This document shows, one piece after another, positions 37,432 to 46,375 of a stretch of 64,000 nt of DNA (positions are counted from its first letter, which is position 1; each line of letters opens with the position of its first letter). The notes below the pieces were generated by a model. It saw only the letters and a list, made by a program, of their open reading frames with translations. It had not been told where the DNA came from and did no database searches. The DNA is from Legionellaceae bacterium (GTDB lineage Bacteria; Pseudomonadota; Gammaproteobacteria; Legionellales; Legionellaceae), in the NCBI GenBank assembly GCA_029213075.1, contig JARGPO010000052.1, positions 1 through 64,000 on the forward strand, written 5' to 3'. The position numbers were made by a program, and so were the translations under genes.

Positions 37432-38758
37432 TTCAAAAAGTGTAATGACCCCACGGGAAATTGTTGAAGAGTTGGATAGACATATTGTTGGCCAGTATGA
37501 TGCTAAAAGAGCGGTTGCTATAGCATTACGTAATCGTTGGCGGCGAATGAATATCCATGATGTTGAATTGCGCAATGAAATTATGCCTAAAAACATCCTA
37601 ATGATTGGACCAACAGGTGTTGGTAAAACAGAAATAGCGCGACGTCTGGCCAAACTTGTTGACGCGCCATTTTTGAAAGTTGAAGCAACTAAGTTTACAG
37701 AAGTTGGTTATGTTGGACGTGATGTTGATTCAATAATCAGAGATTTAGCTGATATTGCTATTAAGCAAGAGCGTGAACTAGCAATGAAGAAAGTGCAAAA
37801 TCCAGCTGAAGAAGCAGCGGAAGAGCGTATTCTTGATATATTGCTACCTCCAGTGCGTGGTACAACCGATCCTAGTGAAAAAGACACATCAACAAGACAG
37901 ACATTTAGAAAGCAATTACGTGATGGTATTTTAGACGAACAAGAAATTGAAGTAGATTTAGCAGCAAGTAGTCCTGGGGTTGAAATTATGGCTCCTCCTG
38001 GCATGGAAGAAATGACAAACCAGTTACAGTCCATGTTTCAACAAGTTGGTAGTGGACGGACAAAAAGTAGAAAATTACCAATTGCTAAAGCCTTTAAGCT
38101 ATTATGTGAAGAAGAAGCCGCAAAACTTATCAATGAAGAAGACATGAAAATAAGCGCAATTGAAAATATTGAGCAAAATGGCATAGTCTTTATTGATGAA
38201 ATTGATAAAGTTGTTAAAAGAGCGGAGCATGGTGCTGATGTATCTAGAGAGGGCGTACAAAGAGACTTGTTACCTCTTCTTGAAGGTTCAACTGTTTCAA
38301 CAAAACATGGTATGATCAAATCAGATCATATTTTGTTTGTGGCATCTGGGGCATTCCAAGTTTCTAAACCATCAGATTTAATTGCAGAATTGCAAGGTAG
38401 ACTGCCAATCCGTGTAGAACTATCTGCCTTAAAAGTTGAAGATTTTGTATCTATTCTAACCGATCCTTTTGCATCATTAACCGAGCAATATTCCGCATTA
38501 ATGGCAACTGAAGGAGTAGAGATTACTTTTAATAAATCAGGAATACGTAGAATCGCAGAAGTATCATGGCAAGTAAATGAAACTACTGAAAACATCGGTG
38601 CGAGAAGATTGTATACTGTGATGGAAAGATTATTAGAAGTAATATCTTTTGAAGCAACAGATAGATCTGGTGAAAAAATACTAGTTAATAAAGAGTATGT
38701 TGAAAAGCATTTAGGTAAATTAGTAGTAGATGAAGATTTAATGCGTTATATATTGTAA
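37418..38758 (+). CDS. hslU: HslU ATPase
   Basis: AAA+ unfoldase partner of Hsl[18 protein letters not shown] opens the conserved part; Walker A is GPTGVGKTE and Walker [11 protein letters not shown], with the intermediate I-domain between them and the C-terminal tail ending DEDLMRYIL, which activates HslV. I chose the ATG at 37418, with GAAGAA about nine bases upstream. TTG 37403, GTG 37424 and ATG 37445 are also in frame; the family core begins at 37445. About 446 residues. Confidence 0.95.
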   Translation: MKVNDSKSVMTPREIVEELDRHIVGQYDAKRAVAIALRNRWRRMNIHDVELRNEIMPKNILMIGPTGVGKTEIARRLAKLVDAPFLKVEATKFTEVGYVGRDVDSIIRDLADIAIKQERELAMKKVQNPAEEAAEERILDILLPPVRGTTDPSEKDTSTRQTFRKQLRDGILDEQEIEVDLAASSPGVEIMAPPGMEEMTNQLQSMFQQVGSGRTKSRKLPIAKAFKLLCEEEAAKLINEEDMKISAIENIEQNGIVFIDEIDKVVKRAEHGADVSREGVQRDLLPLLEGSTVSTKHGMIKSDHILFVASGAFQVSKPSDLIAELQGRLPIRVELSALKVEDFVSILTDPFASLTEQYSALMATEGVEITFNKSGIRRIAEVSWQVNETTENIGARRLYTVMERLLEVISFEATDRSGEKILVNKEYVEKHLGKLVVDEDLMRYIL

Positions 38759-38828
38759 CAACTTGAATTTTATAAAGATATACCATTAATTAACAGTTCA
38801 TGTTTTATACTTTTTCTAGATGAGCCTT

Positions 38829-38948
38829 GACCTCCCTAGGAGTTCTCGAGGACCATCTAGTTTACCTGTGTCCCTAGACCATCCTAGTAGTTCTTGAGAC
38901 CATATATCTTACCTACGTCCCTCGACTTGTTCGAGGGAGCTGGGTGTT
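38829..38948. repeat. Two tandem copies of a degenerate palindromic repeat
   Basis: Two imperfect direct copies of about 48 bp (38829-38876 and 38877-38924 onwards) share CCTAG-AGTTCT-GAG-ACCAT and CTTACCTACGTCCCT-type blocks. The second ends in a hairpin TCCCTCGA-cttgt-TCGAGGGA (38928-38948). The 289-base gap between hslU and the Nudix gene holds no gene. A related block lies inside the MITE at 24840. The repeats sit at the border of the accessory gene block 39048-44166. Confidence 0.6.
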
Positions 38949-39047
38949 GTATTCGTTTAATTGTAGATTCCGCTCATAAATCCTGAGCGATCTGATTTAA
39001 ACATTAATACACTTTGAGATTGGGTTGAAGATAGTCATTCATTTTAT

Positions 39048-39527
39048 TCATAAATAATGCTGCAGCGCAAACAAACATTGTCCATAGACATTTGGAAACA
39101 TGGTTTCTTTCATTGATTCAATGTCTTGCTGGTTAAACCATCCAATATCTGTTGATTCACGAGGGTTTAAAATGACTTTATCCGTATTAGACGTGATTAG
39201 ATAAGATAGCTCAATATGACGATGAACAGCGCTATTACCTACAAGATAAACACTTAAATCAAAGGGTAATGGCAACGCCTTAGCCAAGGGGCCATGAGCT
39301 ACAGGGCGTTCTTGCCCCATATTAACTAATTGTAATTTATCTTTTGTTAATCCGGTTTCTTCTTGAATTTCCCTCCAAAGAGCCATCTCAGGATCTTCAT
39401 TTAGTTCCACATGTCCTCCTACGTGTATCCATGATCCTAACTTTTTATGAAACAATAGTAACAAGCGATTGCGATTAACAATAAAAGCAGCTACGGTTAG
39501 GTCATATAGGGGATGAATGTGGGTCAT
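39048..39527 (-). CDS. Nudix hydrolase
   Basis: Pyrophosphohydrolase of 159 residues. The Nudix box is complete: G-x5-E-x7-REUxEExGU reads from GHVELNE to REIQEETGL. The substrate cannot be told from the box. A dihydroneopterin-triphosphate, nucleotide or capped substrate are all possible, and the closeness of folate-type genes makes a pterin or nucleotide substrate worth testing. It is separated from the folP-like gene upstream by 180 bases, so it need not be in the same transcript. Confidence 0.9.
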   Translation of the reverse strand: MTHIHPLYDLTVAAFIVNRNRLLLLFHKKLGSWIHVGGHVELNEDPEMALWREIQEETGLTKDKLQLVNMGQERPVAHGPLAKALPLPFDLSVYLVGNSAVHRHIELSYLITSNTDKVILNPRESTDIGWFNQQDIESMKETMFPNVYGQCLFALQHYL

Positions 39528-39707
39528 AACGTCCTTTTAATTGATCCGACTTTAATATAAAAACTATATCATATTTTTAATTAGAGATTCACGTTTAAGC
39601 TGAGCGAGTATTGTTAAAAGAAGATTGGCAGTATTCATTAGAGCTCTATTATATAAATGTTAATCAGAAGCTCAATATCGTTTGACAGGAACGCACGAAG
39701 TAAAAGT

Positions 39708-40454
39708 TTAACTATACCTCTCACCAATTAGTCCTTTAAGTTGTTGTATATCATGGGTTCTTATGAAATCGACATTGTGTGATATAATCATTTTTGCGAT
39801 CTCCACATTCAGTACACCATCACGTCTCGGCGTTCCAATAAATACGGGCGCTATCTCTCTCAATACACCAATGTGTTCTATAATTTTTTGTCGGATGCTT
39901 GGTTTTTCAAGTTCTGGCGTGTCTGGGTGCCACACTCCCCAATTCGGATCAATGGCTAAAATATTAACGCCTTTTTTTTGTAAAAACTCCACCTTATCTT
40001 GAAAGTAGCGTATTATATCTAAAATTTGAAAAGGTTTATATGGTTGTTTACGTAGTTCATAAGGATTGTCAGCCCTTAAAAAATTCAATATAACCGGACA
40101 TTTTGAATTGGCCAATTCACTAACAAAATGATTTGGAAAACAGGTGCCAGTATAATTAAGAACATCGAACTGTTCTAAAAAAGTTAGTGCTGTATCAAAT
40201 GACCACGTATCTAATGAAATAGGGGACATATGGTGTTGCTCTAACAGGCTTAAAATGGGTTTTAAGCGCTGTTGTTCTGTTTCATCATCAATCATCACCT
40301 TGTTATAGCAGGTAGATCGTCCTCCTAAATCAATAAAATCAGCTCCGTTTTCAAATAAAAAGTTAACTTTTTTTATAACCTCATTCGACTCTAAAACAAT
40401 GGAATCGGTTTGCAGAGATTCATTGGAAATATTGACCACTGAAAAAAATTTCAT
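39708..40454 (-). CDS. Divergent dihydropteroate-synthase-like protein
   Basis: TIM-barrel protein of the pterin-binding (DHPS) family, 248 residues. The framework can be followed: ADFIDLGGRSTCYN replaces IDIGGESTRPG, ISLDTW replaces SVDTY, a Asn remains in LNYTGTCFPNH, AIDPNWGVW replaces LDPGIGFGK, and IRTHDIQ keeps the C-terminal R-x-H-D. The pABA-side loop NVTPDSF is changed to NISNESL, and the SRKS lysine loop to TPRRDGV. So it may be a working but diverged synthase, or act on another pterin. The ATG overlaps folA by 4 bases, with GGGAG upstream. Last gene of the operon starting at 44166. Confidence 0.75.
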   Translation of the reverse strand: MKFFSVVNISNESLQTDSIVLESNEVIKKVNFLFENGADFIDLGGRSTCYNKVMIDDETEQQRLKPILSLLEQHHMSPISLDTWSFDTALTFLEQFDVLNYTGTCFPNHFVSELANSKCPVILNFLRADNPYELRKQPYKPFQILDIIRYFQDKVEFLQKKGVNILAIDPNWGVWHPDTPELEKPSIRQKIIEHIGVLREIAPVFIGTPRRDGVLNVEIAKMIISHNVDFIRTHDIQQLKGLIGERYS

Positions 40455-40960
40455 TCTAGGTCTCCCGTTAATTGAGGGTAATAATAAATAGTATATCCCT
40501 TGCCTGATTTGATTGCTACTCGATGACGATCTTTGAGCAGTTCTCTTGGAAAAAAAGTATCTCCAGGATGTGAACCACTAATTTCGGTTAAATAAAAATC
40601 AGTAAGCAGATTATTTTCGATAAAAAACCTGGTCAATTCACCGCCGCCAATCATAAAGCACTGCTCATTGGGTAGTATTTTAAACAATTCATTTATGGTA
40701 GAAACAATCTTTACGGATGGCATATCTATAGTATTTTTTAGGAGCGTTTTTGAAAAAACGATACTATCGTGCTGCATAAGGAAGTTTTTATCATAATGTA
40801 TGAAAGTTTTTCGACCCATAATAATCTGATGGTTCGTTATCAACGTCTTATAAAACAATCGATCCTCTGGGCAATCCCAAGGCAATTTATTCTGATATGC
40901 TATAACACCGCGTTGATCACACGCAAGAACACCTGTAATAGTTCTTTTTTCCATCGTCAA
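40451..40960 (-). CDS. folA: Dihydrofolate reductase
   Basis: Reduces dihydrofolate to tetrahydrofolate with NADPH. Motifs in order: GVLACDQRGVIAYQNKLPWDCPEDRLFYK (active-site Asp in PED), IIMGRKTF, the NADPH-binding IVFSKT, FMIGGGEL, and YLTEISGSHPGDTFFP. It has 169 residues. It overlaps the transporter gene by 4 bases (ATGA) and the folP-like gene by 4 bases. No thyA is nearby. The sequence is somewhat divergent, consistent with an accessory origin. Confidence 0.88.
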   Translation of the reverse strand: MTMEKRTITGVLACDQRGVIAYQNKLPWDCPEDRLFYKTLITNHQIIMGRKTFIHYDKNFLMQHDSIVFSKTLLKNTIDMPSVKIVSTINELFKILPNEQCFMIGGGELTRFFIENNLLTDFYLTEISGSHPGDTFFPRELLKDRHRVAIKSGKGYTIYYYPQLTGDLE

Positions 40961-43716
40961 TCAAACTCCTTTTTTGATAAACTTCCTCTAGATAATTGAT
41001 TCAATGTCCAGTCTAGTGTTTCTTTAATCAGCTCATCTGAATCCTCTTTATACATCATCAGTTTCTCCTTTAATGCAATCTTGCCTTGATCTCCAACATA
41101 ATAGATTGCTGCGGCACTAATCCAAAGGTTATAGGGTTTTAAAGTGTAATCGAGTATTTCTGAGAGTAACTGGTTAAATAATCGCCCGTCTGTTGATACG
41201 GACTGGATGCAGGGTTCAATGCTATTTATGACGCGGTCTTTGTGTTTTGGTAATAATTGTCTATCTAACAGCTCTATAGCATAACCACTTTGCTCTTCAT
41301 TGGTATTTTCTAAGGCCGAGCGGATTTCAAAGATGTCTTTCTGTCCATAGATAAAGGAAAGTAAGGCTAACAAAGACTCTTGCTCCAGCCACAAAAATCG
41401 TTTGAATAGCCCATACAATGCATCAGTTGTTGTATTTTTTGGAATCATGGCCATGTGCATCTTATATCTTTTAATTAGCGCTATCTCTTCGTCAATGAGG
41501 CTCTCGATTATTGAGGTGGATGAGTCAACAGATTGGTAATTCCTTTGCATCAAGGCCATAAGGACCTTATGCAATTTGATATTATTTTTAGTATCTAGAT
41601 GACTAAGTAAATAGGAAATTGATTCGGCACTTTGCAAATAACCACACGCATTAATCAGCAATTGTTGGGCTTCGGGAGATAATGATCTCAACTCAATTGA
41701 ATTTACAGCGATAGGACTCGGAGAGTTAACGACAGCCTCAATGATCGATTGTGGTATTATAGCTGAATTTTCTGATCGGATCGCTGCGCATAAAACATCG
41801 TTATTTCCAATCTCACCTGCTGCAATGATAGCAGCCTTGCGTACATTTAAATTTTTATCTTCAAAAAGACGAATTAAATGCTTGCTTAAATCAAGCCGCA
41901 TACTCTTTCCAATAATTCTAGCAGCGGCTTTACGCTGTTCTATTTCCTCGCTGTTCTGCATAGTTAAGAGTTGTTTTAAAGCTTGATAATAATGCGTTGG
42001 TACATTTAAAAATACACCTAATACAGTACATTCGCGAATGCTCAACTCTGGATCATCGAGTCCTGACAACGCCAATTCAATGTCCTTTTTTTCAGAAGAC
42101 CTTGTGAGAGCTTGATATGCGGTAGATCTAACCAATAGAGAAGAGTCGTTTTTTGCGCTAAAGCGTATTTTTTCAAAAAAACCTGAGTCAGTATATTTTT
42201 CTACTTGTAAAATTACATAGCGGCGAATGATTGGATCAGTTGCATCAAAGCAAAAAGCTAATGCTCTTTTATAATCATCAGGACTAATTTCTTCCAAACT
42301 GCGTAAAGAGAAAATAATTTCTTCGGGGAAAGGGCTAGATAATTTTTGTTGCAATAAAGGCAGTAAATTTTTATCGACCATATTCGTCTGCGGCTGAATT
42401 AAATAAATTTTTGTTAACGCATTGCGTAGCGCGGAGAGATAACCTGATTTCAATAATAAAGTAAAGAATACACCGAGAGCATTTAAAGCCAGCAAAAAGG
42501 TCACGACTGGTAATAAAGAAATCCCAACAGTTTTACTGACAACAAGCAATAAAACACTAATCAAACATCTGGATAAAGGATTAATAATCAGTGCCACTTT
42601 CGACTGGATGAATGAGCGTGATCTAGCTTTTAATGGTTGATAGAGCACAAGAAATGCCGGTGCTCGAACGCCCCAGCCATAAAAAGAAAAAAACATTTGC
42701 ATCATAGCAACCATCCAGAAGGCATACACTGCCACTGGTGGAATCAAACTCGTCATAATTGTAAATATGCCAATAATCAATATGATTAAAGGTTGGGTAA
42801 CAATCGTGACAATAACGCCAAAAGATTTTAAGAACTTTTTTAATACCAAAGTATTGCAAATTAATTGCAGAACATCCGTCAGCGCATAGAATAAGCCGAA
42901 AAATTCAGCTAAGGTTGCGGTGTCGGTAAATCTCTGATGAGCTAGCGTATTAAATAATATATATAAACAGGAGCCAGAACAGGTGCTGATTGCGGCAGTA
43001 AGAAAAATCATTCTAAAATACTTATTTTTAAATGCACTTTTAAAACTTAAGTTGCTCGATGATTGTGTTTCATCGTTAGTTTCTTGATCGTTGGCTACAA
43101 AATCTATTTTTTCACGTGCAACCTGTCTTATTTTAATCAATGAAAAGAGAGAGACACATCCTGTCAACGATGCAATCAATAATAATTGATTGGTCCCAAC
43201 CCATCGAATCAAAATAGGAATTGAAAATCCAGTACAAATTCCAGAGATGCTGCTGGCTCCGCCAAAAATACCAAAAAATCGTTTAGCCTGTTGCAAGGTA
43301 AATACACGATTAAGAACGCTCCAAAACTCTAACTGAATATATTCAAACAACATACAACAGGTAATAAAACTACCTGCCACAATCCATTTGGCATTTGAAC
43401 TGGAAATAATTACCCAAACAAAAAAAGTGAGCATAATAATTAAGCTAAGTAATCCAATCTGCAAACTAGAGAATTGTACTCTTTTTTCAACGACACCATA
43501 CAAAGCACCAAGACTAAGACCAATCGCAGCATTAGCAATAAATGCGTAAGGAAGTGCCTCTCCTCCAAATTTTGTCAAGAAAATAGCCATTGGGATATTT
43601 AACAGTATTACAAAGGAGATCCCCATAGCAAAGGCATGTAGAAGGACCCACATGAATAAGGGTTGCTCTTGGGGTTGAAGTCGAAAAGTATCGACAATCT
43701 TATTCATCATGGTCAT
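40957..43716 (-). CDS. NTT-type nucleotide transporter fused to HEAT repeats
   Basis: A 919-residue protein. Residues about 20-430 form some twelve membrane helices with the look of the NTT/ADP-ATP translocase (Npt) family of intracellular bacteria and plastids. Residues about 450-890 are soluble, helical HEAT-like repeats (for example LALSGLDDPELSIRECTVLGVF, LIRLFEDKNLNVRKAAIIAAGEIGN). Such NTT-HEAT fusions are known in some bacteria. The ligand is unknown: nucleotides are likely, but coupling to folA and the folP-like gene by 4-base overlaps suggests a pterin or folate link. The gene before it encodes a cNMP-binding domain, probably its regulatory partner. Confidence 0.8.
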   Translation of the reverse strand: MTMMNKIVDTFRLQPQEQPLFMWVLLHAFAMGISFVILLNIPMAIFLTKFGGEALPYAFIANAAIGLSLGALYGVVEKRVQFSSLQIGLLSLIIMLTFFVWVIISSSNAKWIVAGSFITCCMLFEYIQLEFWSVLNRVFTLQQAKRFFGIFGGASSISGICTGFSIPILIRWVGTNQLLLIASLTGCVSLFSLIKIRQVAREKIDFVANDQETNDETQSSSNLSFKSAFKNKYFRMIFLTAAISTCSGSCLYILFNTLAHQRFTDTATLAEFFGLFYALTDVLQLICNTLVLKKFLKSFGVIVTIVTQPLIILIIGIFTIMTSLIPPVAVYAFWMVAMMQMFFSFYGWGVRAPAFLVLYQPLKARSRSFIQSKVALIINPLSRCLISVLLLVVSKTVGISLLPVVTFLLALNALGVFFTLLLKSGYLSALRNALTKIYLIQPQTNMVDKNLLPLLQQKLSSPFPEEIIFSLRSLEEISPDDYKRALAFCFDATDPIIRRYVILQVEKYTDSGFFEKIRFSAKNDSSLLVRSTAYQALTRSSEKKDIELALSGLDDPELSIRECTVLGVFLNVPTHYYQALKQLLTMQNSEEIEQRKAAARIIGKSMRLDLSKHLIRLFEDKNLNVRKAAIIAAGEIGNNDVLCAAIRSENSAIIPQSIIEAVVNSPSPIAVNSIELRSLSPEAQQLLINACGYLQSAESISYLLSHLDTKNNIKLHKVLMALMQRNYQSVDSSTSIIESLIDEEIALIKRYKMHMAMIPKNTTTDALYGLFKRFLWLEQESLLALLSFIYGQKDIFEIRSALENTNEEQSGYAIELLDRQLLPKHKDRVINSIEPCIQSVSTDGRLFNQLLSEILDYTLKPYNLWISAAAIYYVGDQGKIALKEKLMMYKEDSDELIKETLDWTLNQLSRGSLSKKEFD

Positions 43717-43743
43717 TACATATGAATCCTTTACATGGATTGG

Positions 43744-44166
43744 TTAAGATGATTTTTGACTAGCTATCTGACGTACGCGAAAACATAAAAATTCTATAAT
43801 TCCTTTTGCTAATCCTGTATGTAAATTCATAAACTCATACAGTGAGTCCCCGGATAGTTTAAATAGTAAACTGTCCTCCAGTGCAGTCACTGAGGCAATC
43901 CTCTTTTCTGGAGAAAGGGCTGATAATTCGGCAAACATTTCACGAGTCCCCATCTCGGTAATTAAGATATCATCATCGTGTACCTTAACTCTACCCTCTA
44001 CAACAATAAAGGAAGAGTTACCAAATTCCCCTTTGCGAATAATCTCATGTCCAGCCGTAACACGAACTTCTGTCATTAAAGCTGCTATTTTTAGCAAAAT
44101 ATCATCCGGGGTGTATTTGAACATCAATACCGATTTTAGAATAAGAAATTTCTCAAATGTAATCAT
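43744..44166 (-). CDS. Stand-alone cyclic-nucleotide-binding domain protein
   Basis: A 140-residue single CNB/CAP-effector-like domain with no DNA-binding part. The beta-roll is clear (EIIRKGEFGNSSFIVVEGRVKV). The phosphate-binding cassette is partly kept: F-A-E at 78-80 replaces the usual F-G-E, and R89 in KRIASV matches the conserved arginine. It begins the operon leading to the NTT-HEAT transporter, 27 bases downstream. In some relatives this domain is reported as part of the transporter chain; here it seems split off. GAAGG lies before the ATG. Confidence 0.82.
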   Translation of the reverse strand: MITFEKFLILKSVLMFKYTPDDILLKIAALMTEVRVTAGHEIIRKGEFGNSSFIVVEGRVKVHDDDILITEMGTREMFAELSALSPEKRIASVTALEDSLLFKLSGDSLYEFMNLHTGLAKGIIEFLCFRVRQIASQKSS

Positions 44167-44501
44167 AATGACCTTCTATAGGGAGACCATTCAAACCCTG
44201 AGGTTTGATATCTCGATTTCAATTAAAAAATATCATATTTAAATTATAAAAATAAAATATTTTAACATTGTCGATGCGATGATATTGGTAAGTATATTGC
44301 TTTTGATTTGATTAAAGAATTAGTGTTACATATTCTCATTGATCTGGTCAAGACGAGAGATACCTGTTCAATGTAGTAGTAACATAGTGGATAGTTCACT
44401 GATTCCTTCAAATTTTCTCATTAAAAAACACCGATATTATCTTAATTTTTAATATGTACAGCAGTAAATTGGCTTAATCGACTAAGACTAGCTTTGGTTA
44501 A
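44167..44501 (-). promoter_or_regulatory. Gap between iscS and the cNMP/NTT operon, with a leader hairpin
   Basis: No gene is seen in these 335 bases. On the minus strand this is the leader of the cNMP-NTT-folA operon. It holds a perfect 7-bp inverted repeat, TCAAACC-ctga-GGTTTGA at 44191-44208, 25-42 bases before the ATG at 44166, which could be an operator or an RNA hairpin. AT-rich sequence at 44221-44270 may contain the promoter, but I cannot pick hexamers with confidence. Confidence 0.4.
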
Positions 44502-45653
44502 TTAAACTAGGTTGCTAATTTGTTCTGAAATTATTGATATTATTTTTAGGATGTCTTTTTTTGTTGTAAACCTACCAATTGATAGTCTAACGGAGCTTTT
44601 AGCTAAATCAGCATTTAGTCCAATAGCTTGTAGTACATAGGATGGCTGTATACTTGCTGAAGTACAAGCTGACATGGTAGATACTGCTAATTTATGATTT
44701 AATGCTTCTATAAGATAGGATCCATCAACTCCTTGTACACTGAAGTTTAAAATGCCAGCAATATTTTTTGTTAAATCACCATTTATTTTCAGACCTGGTA
44801 TGTTTTTTATTCCATTCCACAGTTCATTACGCAAACCAAGTATACGCATTTGCTCTGATTCGAGAATTTTCTCACTAATTGCAAAAGCCTCACCCATCCC
44901 AACAATTTGATGCGTCGCTAAGGTACCGGATCTTAATCCTCTTTCATGGCCACCACCATAACTTTGTGGTTGGATTCTAATTCGTGGTTTATGCCTAATA
45001 TATAGCGCGCCAATACCTTTGGGACCATAATTTTTATGAGCTGAAAAAGACATTAAACTAATATTGGAGTCTTGCAAATTAATAGCCACTTTACCAGCAC
45101 TTTGTGCTCCATCAACATGAAATATGATGCCTTTATCAGATAGAAATTTTGCAATTGCATCAATGTCTTGTATAACACCTATTTCATTATTTACATGCAT
45201 AATAGAAACTAAAATTGTATCATCACGTAATGCTTTTACTAATTTGTTAATATCTAATGTTCCATTAGTTTCTGGCTCGAGATAACTAACGCTAAAACCT
45301 TCTTTTTCTAATTGCTCAAATGTATCTAGACATGATTTATGCTCGGTTGTCATGGTTATTAAATGCTTGCCTTTACGCTGATAAAATCTAGCTGCGCCTA
45401 ATATTGCTAGATTATTAGCCTCTGTTGCTCCTGATGTAAAAATAATATCTTCAGGAACAGCTCCGATTGAAGTTGCAATTTGAGAGCGAGCGGTTTCGAC
45501 AGCTGCAGATGCACCTATACCATATTCATGTTGGAAAGATGCAGGATTTCCAAAATTACTATTTGGCCCCATGAATTCGAGCATTTTTTCGATCACTCTT
45601 GGATCAATTGGGGTTGTTGCCATGTAATCTAAATAAATTGGTTTATTAGTCAT
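44502..45653 (-). CDS. iscS: Cysteine desulfurase IscS
   Basis: PLP enzyme releasing sulfur from cysteine for Fe-S clusters and thio-tRNA (MnmA at 2461-3552 would be a client). H105, the PLP lysine K207 in [12 protein letters not shown], and the catalytic C330 in [10 protein letters not shown] with YVLQAIG following are those of IscS/NifS group I. It has 383 residues. It overlaps trmJ by 4 bases. The usual partners iscR, iscU, hscBA and fdx are not here, although trmJ-iscS keeps the gammaproteobacterial isc order. Confidence 0.92.
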   Translation of the reverse strand: MTNKPIYLDYMATTPIDPRVIEKMLEFMGPNSNFGNPASFQHEYGIGASAAVETARSQIATSIGAVPEDIIFTSGATEANNLAILGAARFYQRKGKHLITMTTEHKSCLDTFEQLEKEGFSVSYLEPETNGTLDINKLVKALRDDTILVSIMHVNNEIGVIQDIDAIAKFLSDKGIIFHVDGAQSAGKVAINLQDSNISLMSFSAHKNYGPKGIGALYIRHKPRIRIQPQSYGGGHERGLRSGTLATHQIVGMGEAFAISEKILESEQMRILGLRNELWNGIKNIPGLKINGDLTKNIAGILNFSVQGVDGSYLIEALNHKLAVSTMSACTSASIQPSYVLQAIGLNADLAKSSVRLSIGRFTTKKDILKIISIISEQISNLV

Positions 45654-46372
45654 GATTTCAGGTTATATTGTATATTGCTTAATATACCACGCAATATGTT
45701 TATTTCTATATCTTCAAGTTGGGTTCGACTAAAAAGTCTTCGTAGCTTAAGTAAGATCCTTTTATGATTTGCAGGCTTTAGAAACTTAGTTGCAATGAGT
45801 ACATCTTCAAGATGAGAATGAAATCTTTCAATATCTTCATATGATGCAAGATCTTTGGCCTGAGTTTGCACTTCAGCTTTGGGAGATAATATATGCATTC
45901 TAAGTTCATAGCAGATAATTTGCACCGCATGGGCTAAGTTTAGAGAGCTGAAATCTACATTACTTTGAATATGCACGTGATAGTGAGCATGGAGTAATTC
46001 ATCATTTGTAAGGCCTGAGTTTTCACGGCCAAAAATCACAGCAATTTCTGTATCATCTTTTTGCTCATTACTAAGTTTTGCAAACTCATTTGGAGATAAT
46101 CCTGGTAGGGATATATCTCTGGGTCTGGCGCTACTAGCAGCTATTAGCTTACAACCCGTCAAAGCGTCTGCTAATGAATCCACAATTACCGCATTTTGTA
46201 ATATATCAAAAGCGCCAGATGCCATCTCATGTGCTTTGCGATAGGGCTCTAAGTTAGGATTAACTAAATAAAGCTTATTGACGCCCATAGTTTTCATTGC
46301 TCTGGCCGCAGAACCAATATTTCCAGGATGAGTGGTGCCAACTAGCACCACTCTAATGTTTTCTAAGTTCAT
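45650..46372 (-). CDS. trmJ: tRNA (Cm32/Um32) 2'-O-methyltransferase TrmJ
   Basis: SPOUT-fold methyltransferase acting on residue 32 of tRNAs. It opens with [24 protein letters not shown] and shows the knot motifs [15 protein letters not shown] and the [17 protein letters not shown] signature. It has 240 residues with the C-terminal dimerisation extension of TrmJ. Located immediately upstream of iscS (4-base overlap) and 3 bases downstream of clpB. Confidence 0.93.
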   Translation of the reverse strand: MNLENIRVVLVGTTHPGNIGSAARAMKTMGVNKLYLVNPNLEPYRKAHEMASGAFDILQNAVIVDSLADALTGCKLIAASSARPRDISLPGLSPNEFAKLSNEQKDDTEIAVIFGRENSGLTNDELLHAHYHVHIQSNVDFSSLNLAHAVQIICYELRMHILSPKAEVQTQAKDLASYEDIERFHSHLEDVLIATKFLKPANHKRILLKLRRLFSRTQLEDIEINILRGILSNIQYNLKS

Positions 46373-46375
46373 TTA

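Noticed and set aside
38759-39047. tRNA or small RNA gene in the gap after hslU
   Set aside because: No cloverleaf arms or CCA end could be built; the stretch is explained by the palindromic repeats.
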